Shown: piece by piece, positions 49,101 through 61,100 of the stretch
Layout of the letters: each line of letters starts with the position of its first letter
Numbering within the stretch: the first letter of the stretch is position 1
NCBI GenBank assembly: GCA_004794655.1
Contig: SMMW01000068.1
Span: forward strand, 349,501-413,500
Origin: Marisa cornuarietis
Taxonomy: Eukaryota > Mollusca > Gastropoda > Architaenioglossa > Ampullariidae
DNA length: 64,000 nt
Direction of reading: 5' to 3'
Translations under genes and position numbers: made by a program
The notes under the pieces: generated by a model
Told to the model about the DNA's origin: nothing
Databases searched by the model: none
The model's input: the letters and a program-made list of their open reading frames with translations, nothing else

Positions 49101-52100
49101 GCAAACGAGATGGATACCAGAAGTGACAATAGCAAAGTCATTGTCAACACCATCAGTCCCCACATGAATGGGATACAGCTGGATGAGGTAAACATCTTCA
49201 AGTACTTTGACGCAACGCTATTCAAAGGTGGCAGCCGCACAACAGACATCCTCATCAGGATCACAACACCAACAACAGCAATGGCCGGTCTGAACAGGAT
49301 CTGCCGCTGAAGCAAAATGGAATCAACCAGCAAGTACAACTTATAAAAAATCTATTGTAGACTTCACACTTCTGTGTGAATGTGAAACACGGACTCTGCT
49401 TGCCTATGTGTAGATCCAGGCATTTGAAGAGAAAACTCCAAACCTCGTACCCACAGGAAACACCAGAAACCACCACTCACAACAGTCCATCTTTCAGGCT
49501 ACCTTGGAGGACTGGTCGACAATGAGGTAGAAAGAGGAAGAACTGGTAGGCAAACTTAAAGGAATGGACCGGTCATTTCATGTAGGACCTGCTCACCATT
49601 ACCTTAAGACAGGCGCGTGGTGAGGGCTGTCAGCACACGCATTGGATCCTTCTGTTGTCCCCAACGACCAGCACAGAGTGTCACATGATTACTAGGGATA
49701 GGGCTGTGTTGTTGATGCCGCACTCTTGCTTTCCAACAAGTCGAGTGGACACGCGGCTAAACGAACCCGCACATGATAGATTACATAGCTGAACAGCGAC
49801 CCTCCTCTTGTCCATCGGAAGAAAGGGACGGTCGGTGTCAGATAGCACAGGGGGAGAGACTGGCCAGAGACTCGTGGGTAAGCCAAGCTGGTCAGGATCA
49901 TAAACACTGCCGAACTGGACAGGTCAGTCAGGGCACCAACCTCGGGTACCTAGGTTGAAATGGGGGATTGAATGATGCGAGTTCATCGAGGGACAGTAGC
50001 GCTAGCTCCTATTCTGATGGAACAGAACTCGCTCACCACGCATTCATCAGTGTAGGCAACAAAGTAAGCTAACCTATGGGTGGAGAATGCTTTCCATACT
50101 TGGGTAGCAGTACTTGTCTCAGGCGAGCGTCGATACGCGATTGGTTGCAGTACATAGAATTCGCGCGTAGAAAGTCAGTGACCACCTGTCCATCACATGC
50201 TGGCTAGGTAGATATTGGTCATAGCTAGGTAATGGAATGGAGAGATAGAGTGTGTGTATGGTGTGATTAACCAATCGCGAGAGATGACGATGGCCGGAGA
50301 CGAGGATTTAACATCGTGTCAGTAGAGGACTCCATGTCTTCGCACTGGAATTTCGAGGGACAAGGTTGTAACATAAATCTGTCCAAAACTGTTCAGATTC
50401 TCTGCTGAAAGTTAGTCTCTGGAACCGTGACTACTCCGGCATGGCCGACTCCAGAGGTGCGTTGACCCACTCTGTTTCAGAGTGCTCAACGCTTCATCAC
50501 ACCTGTAGCTGTTTGGTCTCAGACAGCAGAGGCTTGAGCCTGGTACCTAAGCCTTGGTCCCTCGTTAAGCGCTGTTAAGCTTGAGACACGGGTTACGACT
50601 TAATAAGGAAGAGAAAGACAAGTCGCGGAGCAGCGCCCCTGTCAAGTGCCTTGGTACTCGTGTGAAGGGCAGCAACGAAAGACGACGTCACAGCAACGGA
50701 TTCCTGGACATCAAGAACATCGAAGGGTCCCCCTCGTGGAAAGAGACAGTCATGTGTAGAGATAAGTTGCGAGTTTGTGTGTCAGACGAATGTAGTCGTT
50801 GTGTGTATTAGTTAAGGTAGTGACAATATTTCGATTTGAAGTAGGTATTGTATCGGGACACCTAGAGAGCGAGCTGACACTGGAATTTTGCAGTATTGTA
50901 TCCTTTGTGATTAATGTTTGTCAAACTCTCGATTATTAATAATTTCTTTGTTACACTAAATTGCCTTAAGTTGTTTTATTGGGGATGTACGCTGGGGGCT
51001 CGGAGTCGATTGAATCATTATTAGCAATTTAGTGTAACTTTTTGCGTATACGTAAATGTCGGAGTAAGTTGATGGAGTTATCGACAGTGTGATTAGCCCA
51101 CGGCGACGGTAATTGCAACCTCTGACCATCTTCGCGTGCTCATTCCCCGTAGTTCACGACACAGAGGAATCCTTTTGTACGTGCATGCTAACTTTCTATG
51201 GCATCTGGTCTACCGTTTTAAAAATGATACAAAGAACAACTGACTGGCGGTTGATAGACTTTTCTCAAGGGTCTCATCTTAATTATGTCCACAACTAAAA
51301 CAACACACAAATATTGCAGAAACAGCACGTAATTACATGCCCTCTGATGTTCAAGCATTATTAAAAATATATGATATTACTCACCAATAATGACGGCAAC
51401 GGCACAGGGAATGAGGATTGCCATAAGTAGGGAAAAATTTGTCTCTTGTTTGGGTGGTGGTGGTGGTGGTGTAGTTGGTGGTGGTGCTGTCCCTTTGAAG
51501 ATTGAGATTAATAATAAACTTTTTTAGCTGATATTCCGGACATTTACATTTTGATCGAGAGTCATGATTTCTGACAGATGTTTAGTTTAAAAATATTGAT
51601 ATTTAACATTCAGTAGCAATAAACATTCGTTAAACTGTTATTTTCTGGATATTAAGATATGTATTGCAAATTTAACGTGCATTATTCTTTCTTTTTTTAA
51701 TTTACAATATCTTAATTTTAAAGGATACTCCCTTTGGTTACCAAAACCAACACTTTCATAAAACTGATCTACACTTTTGTTAAAAAAACCTTCTGAATTA
51801 ACACAAACCGACTGTACTTGTACTTTTGTCCCCCAACAGTAGCTAAGGCGTTATTTTTACCATGTAGCCAGTCAAAGAACGTCTGCTAATTGTCCAATTG
51901 TCGTCAATAATTACACAAGCCTTCAGTTGCAGGTTAGTCTTGTTCTCGCTTCTCAATCTCTGAAAACAAAGTGCCCCAGCCTTACCTCTAGCTTTTCACC
52001 GTATGAAAACTAAATGCCTCTACATTATTTCTACATGCCTCTTCCTTAGTTCTACACTCCTTTACCTTATTTCTATACGCCACTTCCTTGTTTCTGCATG

Positions 52101-55100
52101 ACTTATATTGACTTGAAGCTTTTCATCGTACTAAAGCTGCGTATCTTCACTTTACCTCTACCTCTTCATCCATCAAAACTGTGTGTAAAAGTGACGAAGC
52201 TAAAAGCTATGTTCAATACTGAACCCAGAGCCTACGAATGATAGAGAGCAGCTCTAGAAGTACAGGACCAGATACCTAGTTCCGTGTTTATGATATCAAG
52301 TAAATGCCTAGTCCTGTGTCTACGATAGCAAGCAGATACGTAGTTCCGTGTCTATGATATCAAGCAGTCGCCAACATTCTTTTCCTCGAAACCCAAGACA
52401 CGAGAAAACACTCGGGTCGCCCATTTCTATTTGTAGGATTTTCATATAGTGTCTCGGCACTTCTGGTAAAGTCTCAGACTTAAAGGGTTACCCGATTGCT
52501 CAGCAAAAATTGCTGGAAATAGAGCCCAAAGTATCACAAAAACATATTCCGGTGGTACTTTATGACAAAGAGGCATGAAAGATTCTATCTTAATATTTTT
52601 CTCTTAAGCAAACCTGGTTTGTTTGTTTGTTTGTGTTAAACGCCGTGTCAGCAACTAAGGTTTTGGGATGGGTACCACGACTGCCTCTCTCCACAGGGGG
52701 GAGGGAAACATCCAGACACCCAAATAAAGTTAAAGATGTTTAGAAGGAGAAGGAGAGAGGCCTTTGGGAGATGAGTCAGCAGCTGATAAGAAATGTTGTC
52801 TGGGCCAGGTGCAGAAACCTTGCACTTCTGGAGGGTCCGCTGCAACTCATTAAGAGAGAAGGGTTTGTTGTATTGTTCAGAGTTATCGGAAAAAAAGTTG
52901 CAGCTAGAGGATTCCCGAACCAACTTCATGCGCTGAAATTCTACAGAGTAGTTAGAAGAAGAGGAGTTTTGAGCAAAGGTGGATGCCAAGGAATTACCAA
53001 CATCTCGTGCTTCTGTGAGGACAGAGTCTCCAACCTGCAGGTGGCCTATTGAACCAGCCTGAAACCTTCTCTTTATTTTCCTGACGGCTGCCCATACCTC
53101 CTGGGAGGTGGTGCGGGATGATAATGATGACACAAACCTTTGCCACGCGAGTTTTCTATTTTGTTTAAAAATAAAACGAGCTCGTGCTCTGCTGCGTTTA
53201 AAATTTAGCACATTTTCTGGAGTGGGGTGGCGGAAGACAAGGCGCTGGGCCTTCTTCCGATCACGCTGGGCCACCCTGCACTCTTCAGTAAACCAAGGGA
53301 CACGTAGAAGGTGTTTCCGTGTCCCTTTCTTTGGAATGGTTGCCGAAGCAACTGCAGTTAGAGTGGTGGTAAAAATCGTAATAGGGTGGTCCTGGTCAGT
53401 ATCATAGGTATTTAAATTAAAACGATCATTAGAACAAAGGCGGATGGCGCAGAGGGCCTGAAAGGCAGGCCAATCTGCCTTAGTCAAGTTCCACCCACCA
53501 CTGTAAAAATTTTCGTCCTGCTCCAGAGTATTCATAAAACGTAAAATTATTGGAAAGTGATCACTTCCACATAGATCGTCGTGTACAGTCCAGGTAAAAT
53601 CTAATAATACTGCTGGACTGACTACTGACAGATCGATTGCTGAAAAGGTGCTGCTGGATGGCCGACAAAAAGTGGTCGAGCCATCGTTTAAGAGGCAGAG
53701 ATCACTTTCCATAAAAAATGATCCCAACAACTCTCCCCTAGGGTCAATCGAATCCCCGCCCCATAGAGGGTGGTGCCCGTTAAAGTCCCCCAAAAGAAGG
53801 ACAGGAGAAGGAAGTTGGGTCAGAAGACCCTCAAGGTCTTGTCGGGAGATCCGAGCGGATGGAGGAAGGTAGATACAGCAAATAGTGATAGTTTGCCCAG
53901 CGTAACTCGGGCAGCAACAGCTTGAAGAGGAGTGGAAATTTCTATCTGGCGAAACAAAAGGTGGGAGCGAAGAAGAAGAGCAGCCCCTCCTGAAGGGACG
54001 TCAGATTGTGAGTCTTGACGTAAAATTTGAAAGCCTTTGAAGGAAAAGGAGGTAGAAGGTAGGAGAAGAGTCTCCTGAAGTGCAATAATGTCAGGTGACA
54101 AACGAGATGCTAGGCATTAGAGCTCTTCAAAGTAGGCTCGGATCCCTCGACAGTTCCATTGAAGGATGGTAGACATGTTTTATCTGTGAGGGTGGGACAC
54201 AGAGCACCTTACAGAAGAAGGAGAAGAAGAAGGAGAAGGCAGGGGAAGGCGGGATGGAGAAGGAGACGCAAGACGTCGCTCATCCACGTCCATCCCCTGC
54301 TCGCCAAGAGAGGCAAAACAGTTAGTAACAGGGCCAGAAATCACTGCAGTGGCGATTCCAGATGTTTTGTGTTGTGGAGTATGTTTGTCTGGTGATTTTG
54401 TTTTTGCTTGTGTGTCTTTTTTGTTTCTCTGTGGTGTAGTGTTTTTACTATTTGGAGATTTTGTGTGTCGTTCTGGTTTGCGTGGAGGTCTGACTGGTGA
54501 GGTTTGTTTGCTTTGAGTTTGAGAGGCCTGTGATGACTGGGAACCACCACTGCGTGCAGGAGGAGGAGGAGGAGGAGGCATATCTTGACGGACTCTGACA
54601 GGGCCCTCTGAAGAGACCCATGTCATGTCCGTCTGGATAGACACAGACACTGACGGTCGTTTTGCAACAACTGCCGAGTAGGAAGTGGAGCCTGCAGTAG
54701 TTGTTCCTGAGGGTCCACCCACTACGCGACGGCGAGCATCGGCGTAAGAGACGCCAGATTCCGCGCGTACGCGTTGGATGGCTGCCTCTTCCTTCCACTT
54801 CGGGCAGTCCTTGGATGAAGCAACATGAGATCCGTTACAGTTTGCACACTTGGCGCTTGAGGAACAATCAGCTGCCACGTGGCCAGTCCCGCTGCAGCGA
54901 AAGCAGCGGGCTTGGGACTTGCAAAAGCTCGCCCCATGGCCATAACGCTGACAGTTGAAGCAGCGCAACGGTGAAGGTATGAATAAAGTAACTTTGACCC
55001 GTAAATATCCAATATCAATGGAGTCGGGTATGTTAGGTAGACAAAAGGTAAGAAATAGGGTATTTGTTTGAATAGACTGTCCATCCTTCTTTATTGTCAC

Positions 55101-58100
55101 CCTCTGTACTGCAGAAACCCCCTGGGATGCCAGTTCTGACTTAATGTCAAGCTCCGACATCCCGGCAAGGTCAGGGCATCGAATGACCCCCTTTGAAGAG
55201 TTGAGGGATCTGTGTGGTGTGACCTTTATGGGGCGGTCCACGAACTGTTTTCCGTCCCATCGGCGAAGGGCCTCTGAAGACTTTTGGCTAGAACAATGAA
55301 CGAGAAGTTGTCCGGTGCGCAATCTCTTGATGGAGGAGAAACCAGACGAAATATTTTTGAATCCTTTTGCGATCGCAAAAGGGGAGAGGGACGAGAGCGG
55401 CTTGGCCGGCTCTGTACCTTCGACGACAAGAAAACGGGGCCAGGCCTCTTCAGCACTCTTCCTCACGCTTTCTCTCACCTCATTCTCACTATCAGAAGAT
55501 TCTCTCTCACGCAGGCGTTTCCCAAGTTTTTTTTGTTGTTGTTGCCATAATGAAAACTATATGATTCGTTCCTTCTGCTCCCCACCCACCACGGAGTCCA
55601 ACAAGGGGATGCGACCAAGCGGTACCACTAAGGGCATTTCCAGCAGGGTCGCACCAGGGATACAGAAGGAATATACTCTGGCCTACAGAGTGTGTAGACC
55701 AGATTGACCCCGGCCGCAGCCTTCTAGCAAAGCTAGGGCACTGCACGACCAGCCGCTTGATTGGTGTGGGCCACACCAATCTCCCGTCTAGGAGAAGTCC
55801 GGGCCAAAGAGGTGTGTTGGTATGATGGGCCGCAGCCCATCAGGGACCTCAACCTCCAGGATCCCATCCTCCCCCGACACGGGTCGCCCTGCACGGCAAA
55901 CGCAGGGGGCCTAAAGGAGGCCACAGAGAAAAGAGCTATATTAAAAGAAAGGCATGATGGAAAAAGAAGGCAGGGGAAGACTGGTGTAGACATAAGATAG
56001 AAAAGACAAACAGTAGTGTCATAGGGAGATGATTGAATAGAAAAAGAGTATAGGTGAAAGGGCCAGTGAGGGAGAAACAAGAAAAGCATAAGAGAAAGGG
56101 GTGGACCAGCTTAGCCATCCAGCCAGAGAGAGGCTGGGTGTTCACTCCGGCACGAGAAGCCGGGCCCACGGGGGCAAGCAAACCTGGATTTGTCGAGAAA
56201 ACAGGAAGTGACGAAAGGGAAGTATGCACGAGATGAATTCCAAGGGAAAAGATGCAATCCTCGGTAAAAGAAAACTGACTAGGACACATTGTACTGTTGC
56301 TCAATGCTCTCTTCAACGCTCACAGAGAATTAGTTTGTACGCACTAAAGGAAATACTAAAGATAATGGCAGCAAACGCCAGTGGAGTAACTTCGTTGAGA
56401 GATGTGTATATACAGGTCTCTGCTTTGTTCAAACAGGCCGTGCGAACTTCGTCCCCACACTGCTCTCAAGAATTTGCTAAAAAAATTCAAAATCCATTGC
56501 TATCCACTCATACAGTACAAGCAAATTTTGGACTTTCCGTAACACTAAGAGATCTTCTTCCTACAGCAGTGCTTACTATACAACAGCACGAGAAGTTAAA
56601 ACCAACTACGACTGCTGGTAGATCAAGCACCAGATATACAACATCGACAGTTTCTACACCGTCTGGTCTACAAGTAACATCGTGTGACAGTCACAAACAC
56701 AACATCGCCAGGAACACGTGTGAGTAAAAGTAAGTAAATAGTAAATTTTACATGCAGCTAAATGAGAAAGAAATAAGTTTTTACATCGATAAACAGGTTT
56801 TAAACTCATTATATTTTAATTGGAAAAAAGTCCTTATGAGCAGTCAGTTGTAACTATAAAATTAAAATGTTATGCTTGAAACCATCAAATAAAACAATTA
56901 CAGGAGTTTATCTTAGACAAACACATTTGAATTGTGTTTATATTTTACTAACAATAATAGAAATGGGAAAATTAATTCAAATGCGGCCACTTAGTAAGAG
57001 ACAATCAGTAAGAATACAACGTACACTGCAATGTCTGTGATTGTTGCACATCAAATTTTAATCTGATGAAGATTGACTCATACGTTTGTTGAATGAATTA
57101 AGTCTGGAACATTAAGTTTTTTTTAACTTCATGCCAAATTTCTGACTATAGTTCCAATATGTAGGGCTGTATTGCAAAATCAGCTGTTTCATTTTCTGGG
57201 CAAACAAAATCGCTTCTTGAAGACGACAACCTGAGCGATGTTTTTTCATTTGACTTGAAGACATCCGCACTCGCTGTTAGAAATACTCAGGGTGCGTAAG
57301 GGAAAAAGGTTTTTGATAATGTTCACTTGTGACAATCAGAGATAATGCGCAGTGTTGATATGTTGCTACGTTAAGACACGATGTGTGACAGTCGCTAACA
57401 GTAGACTTCATGCATAGTGTCTTACACTTACTGGCGACAGCAAATGAATCCAGTGATCTCTGACACAATAGGGAAGAATGAGACAGTGAACCCATATAAT
57501 AATAATAATAACAACAACAGCAAAATAATACTTACCAAGTTCAATAGGGGCACATGTGTTCGTGCGGATCAGCGTACGCTGGCTTATCTTTGCGCACAAT
57601 GCTTGGCAGTATGGTGTGCTGTGATTGAATTTATCAGTTGCGTTAATATAGCAGTAATGTCTGATTTTGTTACCAATTTGTTCAGCGCAATAGGCCCCTT
57701 GTGATTTCTCACCACTGCAACTCTGGGTTTTATTATAGTAACCTTTGCATAAGGCGATCGCAATGTCATATCCAAAAAATCTAAAATAATTAAGACTATA
57801 TCCGCAAAGATCGAAAAATCTACTAGGATCCTCCTCACATATTATAGGTTCGATTGAGTCTTTTACATACATTTCCGGACAGATCATGATAAGACTCGGG
57901 TCAGATTCTGAAAAAAATAACAATAATCATCAACAGTTTTTCTCATAGATTTTCAACATTAAACAAAATTGAATACCATGTGCAAATATAATGTACTACG
58001 TAAGTCCTTGTTCCTAACACCTTCCTAACTAAAGCTTGACTTAATATCAGACATGTTTCGTCAACATTGATCCTGAAAAGAAATCAAATGTCTAATATTC

Positions 58101-58112
58101 AAAAATATATTA

Positions 58113-58167
<55 letters not shown>

Positions 58168-61100
58168 GAAGATTTGAATAGTGCATATTCACACTCGTAG
58201 AGAGCATGCTCTTAGTGCGTAAAAGGGGGAAGAGACATGGACTAAATGAATAGAACACGAGGGACGGAAGAATAAAAAACAGTACTGACGACAAACAGAA
58301 AACAAAGATAGAAAACACAAGAAGGCATCAAGTATCAGGAACAGAGAAAATAGTGATTCTGCAGAGAAAGATGGGTAGACAAGGAGCAAGAGTGGAAGAG
58401 GGGAGAGTAAAAAGGACGAGCATTGTGTGGACTGTGTTAGGAGTAAAGCTCAAGGAAGAGGTGCGTTTTCAGTGCAGATTTGAAGGATGTATGTGTGTAT
58501 GGAAGTGGTGGACTCTTTATTTGCTGTTTTATAGTTTATCATTCATGACAGACGCATTAATTTGTACCCCCCTCACTGAAAATTTCTTTGTTCGCACTCT
58601 CTCTCTCTGGCTTGTTTTTTGTGGGGAAGCGGGTTTCTTTTTTCGCACGCTTGAGGAGCCACGTGATTTTCAAATAAAAACATTGTATGCAACTTTTTCA
58701 TTTTTGTTAATATCGTAGAAACGGTATGTTAATTGACTCTATTCAGTTGCAGCACATTAAGGTTTTTGGTAAACCAATTCTAATGGCTGTTTATGCTATA
58801 TCTGACAGATGAAGTCAAAGTTTTCGAAATTAATATTTTCTTTGACCGAATCTGACCATGCATTTAAAATTGCGTCCTTTTGGGGCACGTGACATGCAAG
58901 TTGCCATCGGAAGACAAGAAATACCTCGGCAAGCAAGTTTTTCATCGATGGATGATCTATATCAATCTATAGCCCGGTGGATCTGTGGTTGAACTCAAAA
59001 CTAACTGCTATGAAAACAGAAAAAAAGCTTTCTTTAGACAGGAAAATCCTTTACATAACTGAGCTGCCTAAAGGACGCCGCTTCCTGAAATGGCATTATC
59101 AAGCTATCATTATGTTTATACTGTTATTTTTATGATGCATGTTCTTTCAACAAGTTACAAAATTGTCATGTCGATTGTGACAATGACAATAACCAACTTT
59201 ATTTGTCCCATTGGGCAATTTGAATATGGGAATGTGCTCGAGTTCAACACTGAATGAAAAAATTGAAAACATGAGGAGGAAAAGGAAGTGGGCAAGTAAC
59301 ATGTATCATATAAATATATCTAGATTAAAAAAAACAACTTACAACAAGAAAATCAGGTATGCACCTACAACATCGCACACACACACACACACACTCACAC
59401 ACACTCACACACACACACAAACACACACACTCACACACACACACTCACACACACAAACACACACACACACACACACAAACAAACACACACACACACCATT
59501 GACAGCTCATCTAAGATTGAGCAGCTGGACTGCGGATTGCACAAATGATTTCATGTGTCTGTTACTCTTACAAGAAACTGGTACACAGAGAGGTCCGTAA
59601 TGCTATCCGTCGGGCCAAGGTAAATTATAAAACTAAAATAGTCTCAGTTTGGGACAGGTAACATCCGAGCAGCTTGGCAGGGACTCAAGAACATGGCAAA
59701 TGTTGAAGATCAGCTTAAGGGGTCGAAGGCCAAAATCTCGATCGCAGGCGTTGACAGTGCGGCCCTACCAAATGTTCTGAATGCTTTCTTTGCTCGGTTC
59801 GAGACCCACGATTTTTCAGCGAAAATTAAAAATATGCTCAGTTCTCTTCACCCTGTCCAGAAGGTTGAGATTTGTCAAAAAAAAGGTTGTGGAGTTGTTT
59901 CAGCGAGTAAACACCCGCAAAGCTTCATGTCCGGATGGTAATTTCGGCAGAACATTGCGTTTCTGCAAGCACCAACTTGGAGGCATTTTTCAACACCTTT
60001 ATCAGCGCTCTATGGATTCATTCTCCATCCCAGCTGCTTGGAAACTGTCTACCATTGTTCCAGTTCCGAAGAAAGCTTCAGCTCAGCATCTCAATGACTT
60101 CACACCAGTGGCCTTAACATCATTGGTCATGAAAGTATTGGAGACAATCATCAAATCATTGATCCTAAAAGCCACTAACAATTGTCTTGACCCCTTGCTA
60201 TTTGCATAACAGTCCAAACAAAGTGTTGATGATGCTAAACTGTTCATCCTCCACACTTTACTCAAACACCTGGAGAATCCACAAGCCCATGCACGACTGC
60301 TGTTTGCTGACTTCTCATCAGCCTTCAACACCATCCAACCACATATCCTAGCTAGAAGACTCCTCGACGAGTTTTCCTTTGATCATCAGCTAGTGTAAGG
60401 GATCATCCACTTTTTGGTTGACAGGCAGAAGCGAGTACTTGTCAATGGTACTTTTTCCGACTTAATCACAACGTACACCGGCTCACCTCAAGGCTGTGTT
60501 TTATCCCTGCTTCTGTTTATTCTGTATACCAACAGTTGTCGCAGTAACCATGAGGGTCAATACCTCGTCAAATTCTCTGATGACACGGCGCTGCTCTTTC
60601 TCTTTAGCGGGCCAGCAGACACCCAAGGTGCAGCCTAGGAAGAATTTATTGCCTGGTGCGATGACAATTTCTTAGACCTTAATGTGAGTAAGACCAAAGA
60701 GATGGTTTTCGATTTCCGTCGGAATTCTCCACCAAGTCCTGTAAGTGTCATCCACGACAAGGAGGTGGAAATGGTTACTGTTTTTAAATACCTGGGCACC
60801 ATCTTCGACAGGCGACTTTGCTGGGATGTCAACACCCAAGGCATCGGGAAGAAAGCTCAGCAGCGCCTCTTCCTTCTCCGGAAGATGAAGTCTTTCTCCG
60901 TCTCCCACCAATTTCTTCAGCTTTTTTACAGATCGCACATAGAGAGCGTGCTGTCCTTCTCGTCTATCTGTTTCTACAAGAGTTTCTCGGTGAAGGACAA
61001 GAGCAGCTTACATCGTGTGATATCCACCTGCTCAAAAGTCATTGGGACAGCCCAGAGTACTCTTCAGACTATGTATGACAGGCAGATATTTCTATAGGCG

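Larger units (their letters stand above)
52618..56175 (-). mobile_element. LINE B: RT-less derivative with both ends and a 12-bp target duplication
   Basis: Same family as LINE A. AAGCAAACCTGG at 52606-52617 and 56176-56187 is the target duplication. The minus-strand order is 5' UTR, ORF1, endonuclease, then a direct jump from the first RT motif (VVVPIPK, near 52663) to a short 3' terminus (GCTGACACGGCGTTTAACAC and a CAAA tail). RT and RNase H, about 2.4 kb in LINE A, are missing. The clean ends show an otherwise full-length insertion; whether the deletion preceded it is open. Confidence 0.88.
52540..57295 (+). repeat. Inverted segmental duplication, arm B (interrupted by LINE B)
   Basis: Two flanks, 52540-52617 and 56176-57295, together align to the complement of 33720-34960. 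The left flank has TTAATATTTTTCTCTTAAGC against TTAATGTTTTTCTGTTAATC in arm A. The right flank has AAAACAGGAAGTGACGAAAG against AAAACAGGAATTGACGAAAG. Similarity extends through non-coding sequence to about 57295, so this is a segmental duplication and not just a shared exon. Confidence 0.7.

Noticed and set aside
57536..57907. Frizzled-type cysteine-rich domain
   Set aside because: Ten cysteines and a C-x3-C pair are suggestive, but the spacing of the other cysteines and the lack of the conserved FZ residues do not fit.
59211..59600. Thr/His-rich 129-codon ORF
   Set aside because: Runs through a (CA)n tract; flanks show no coding content.
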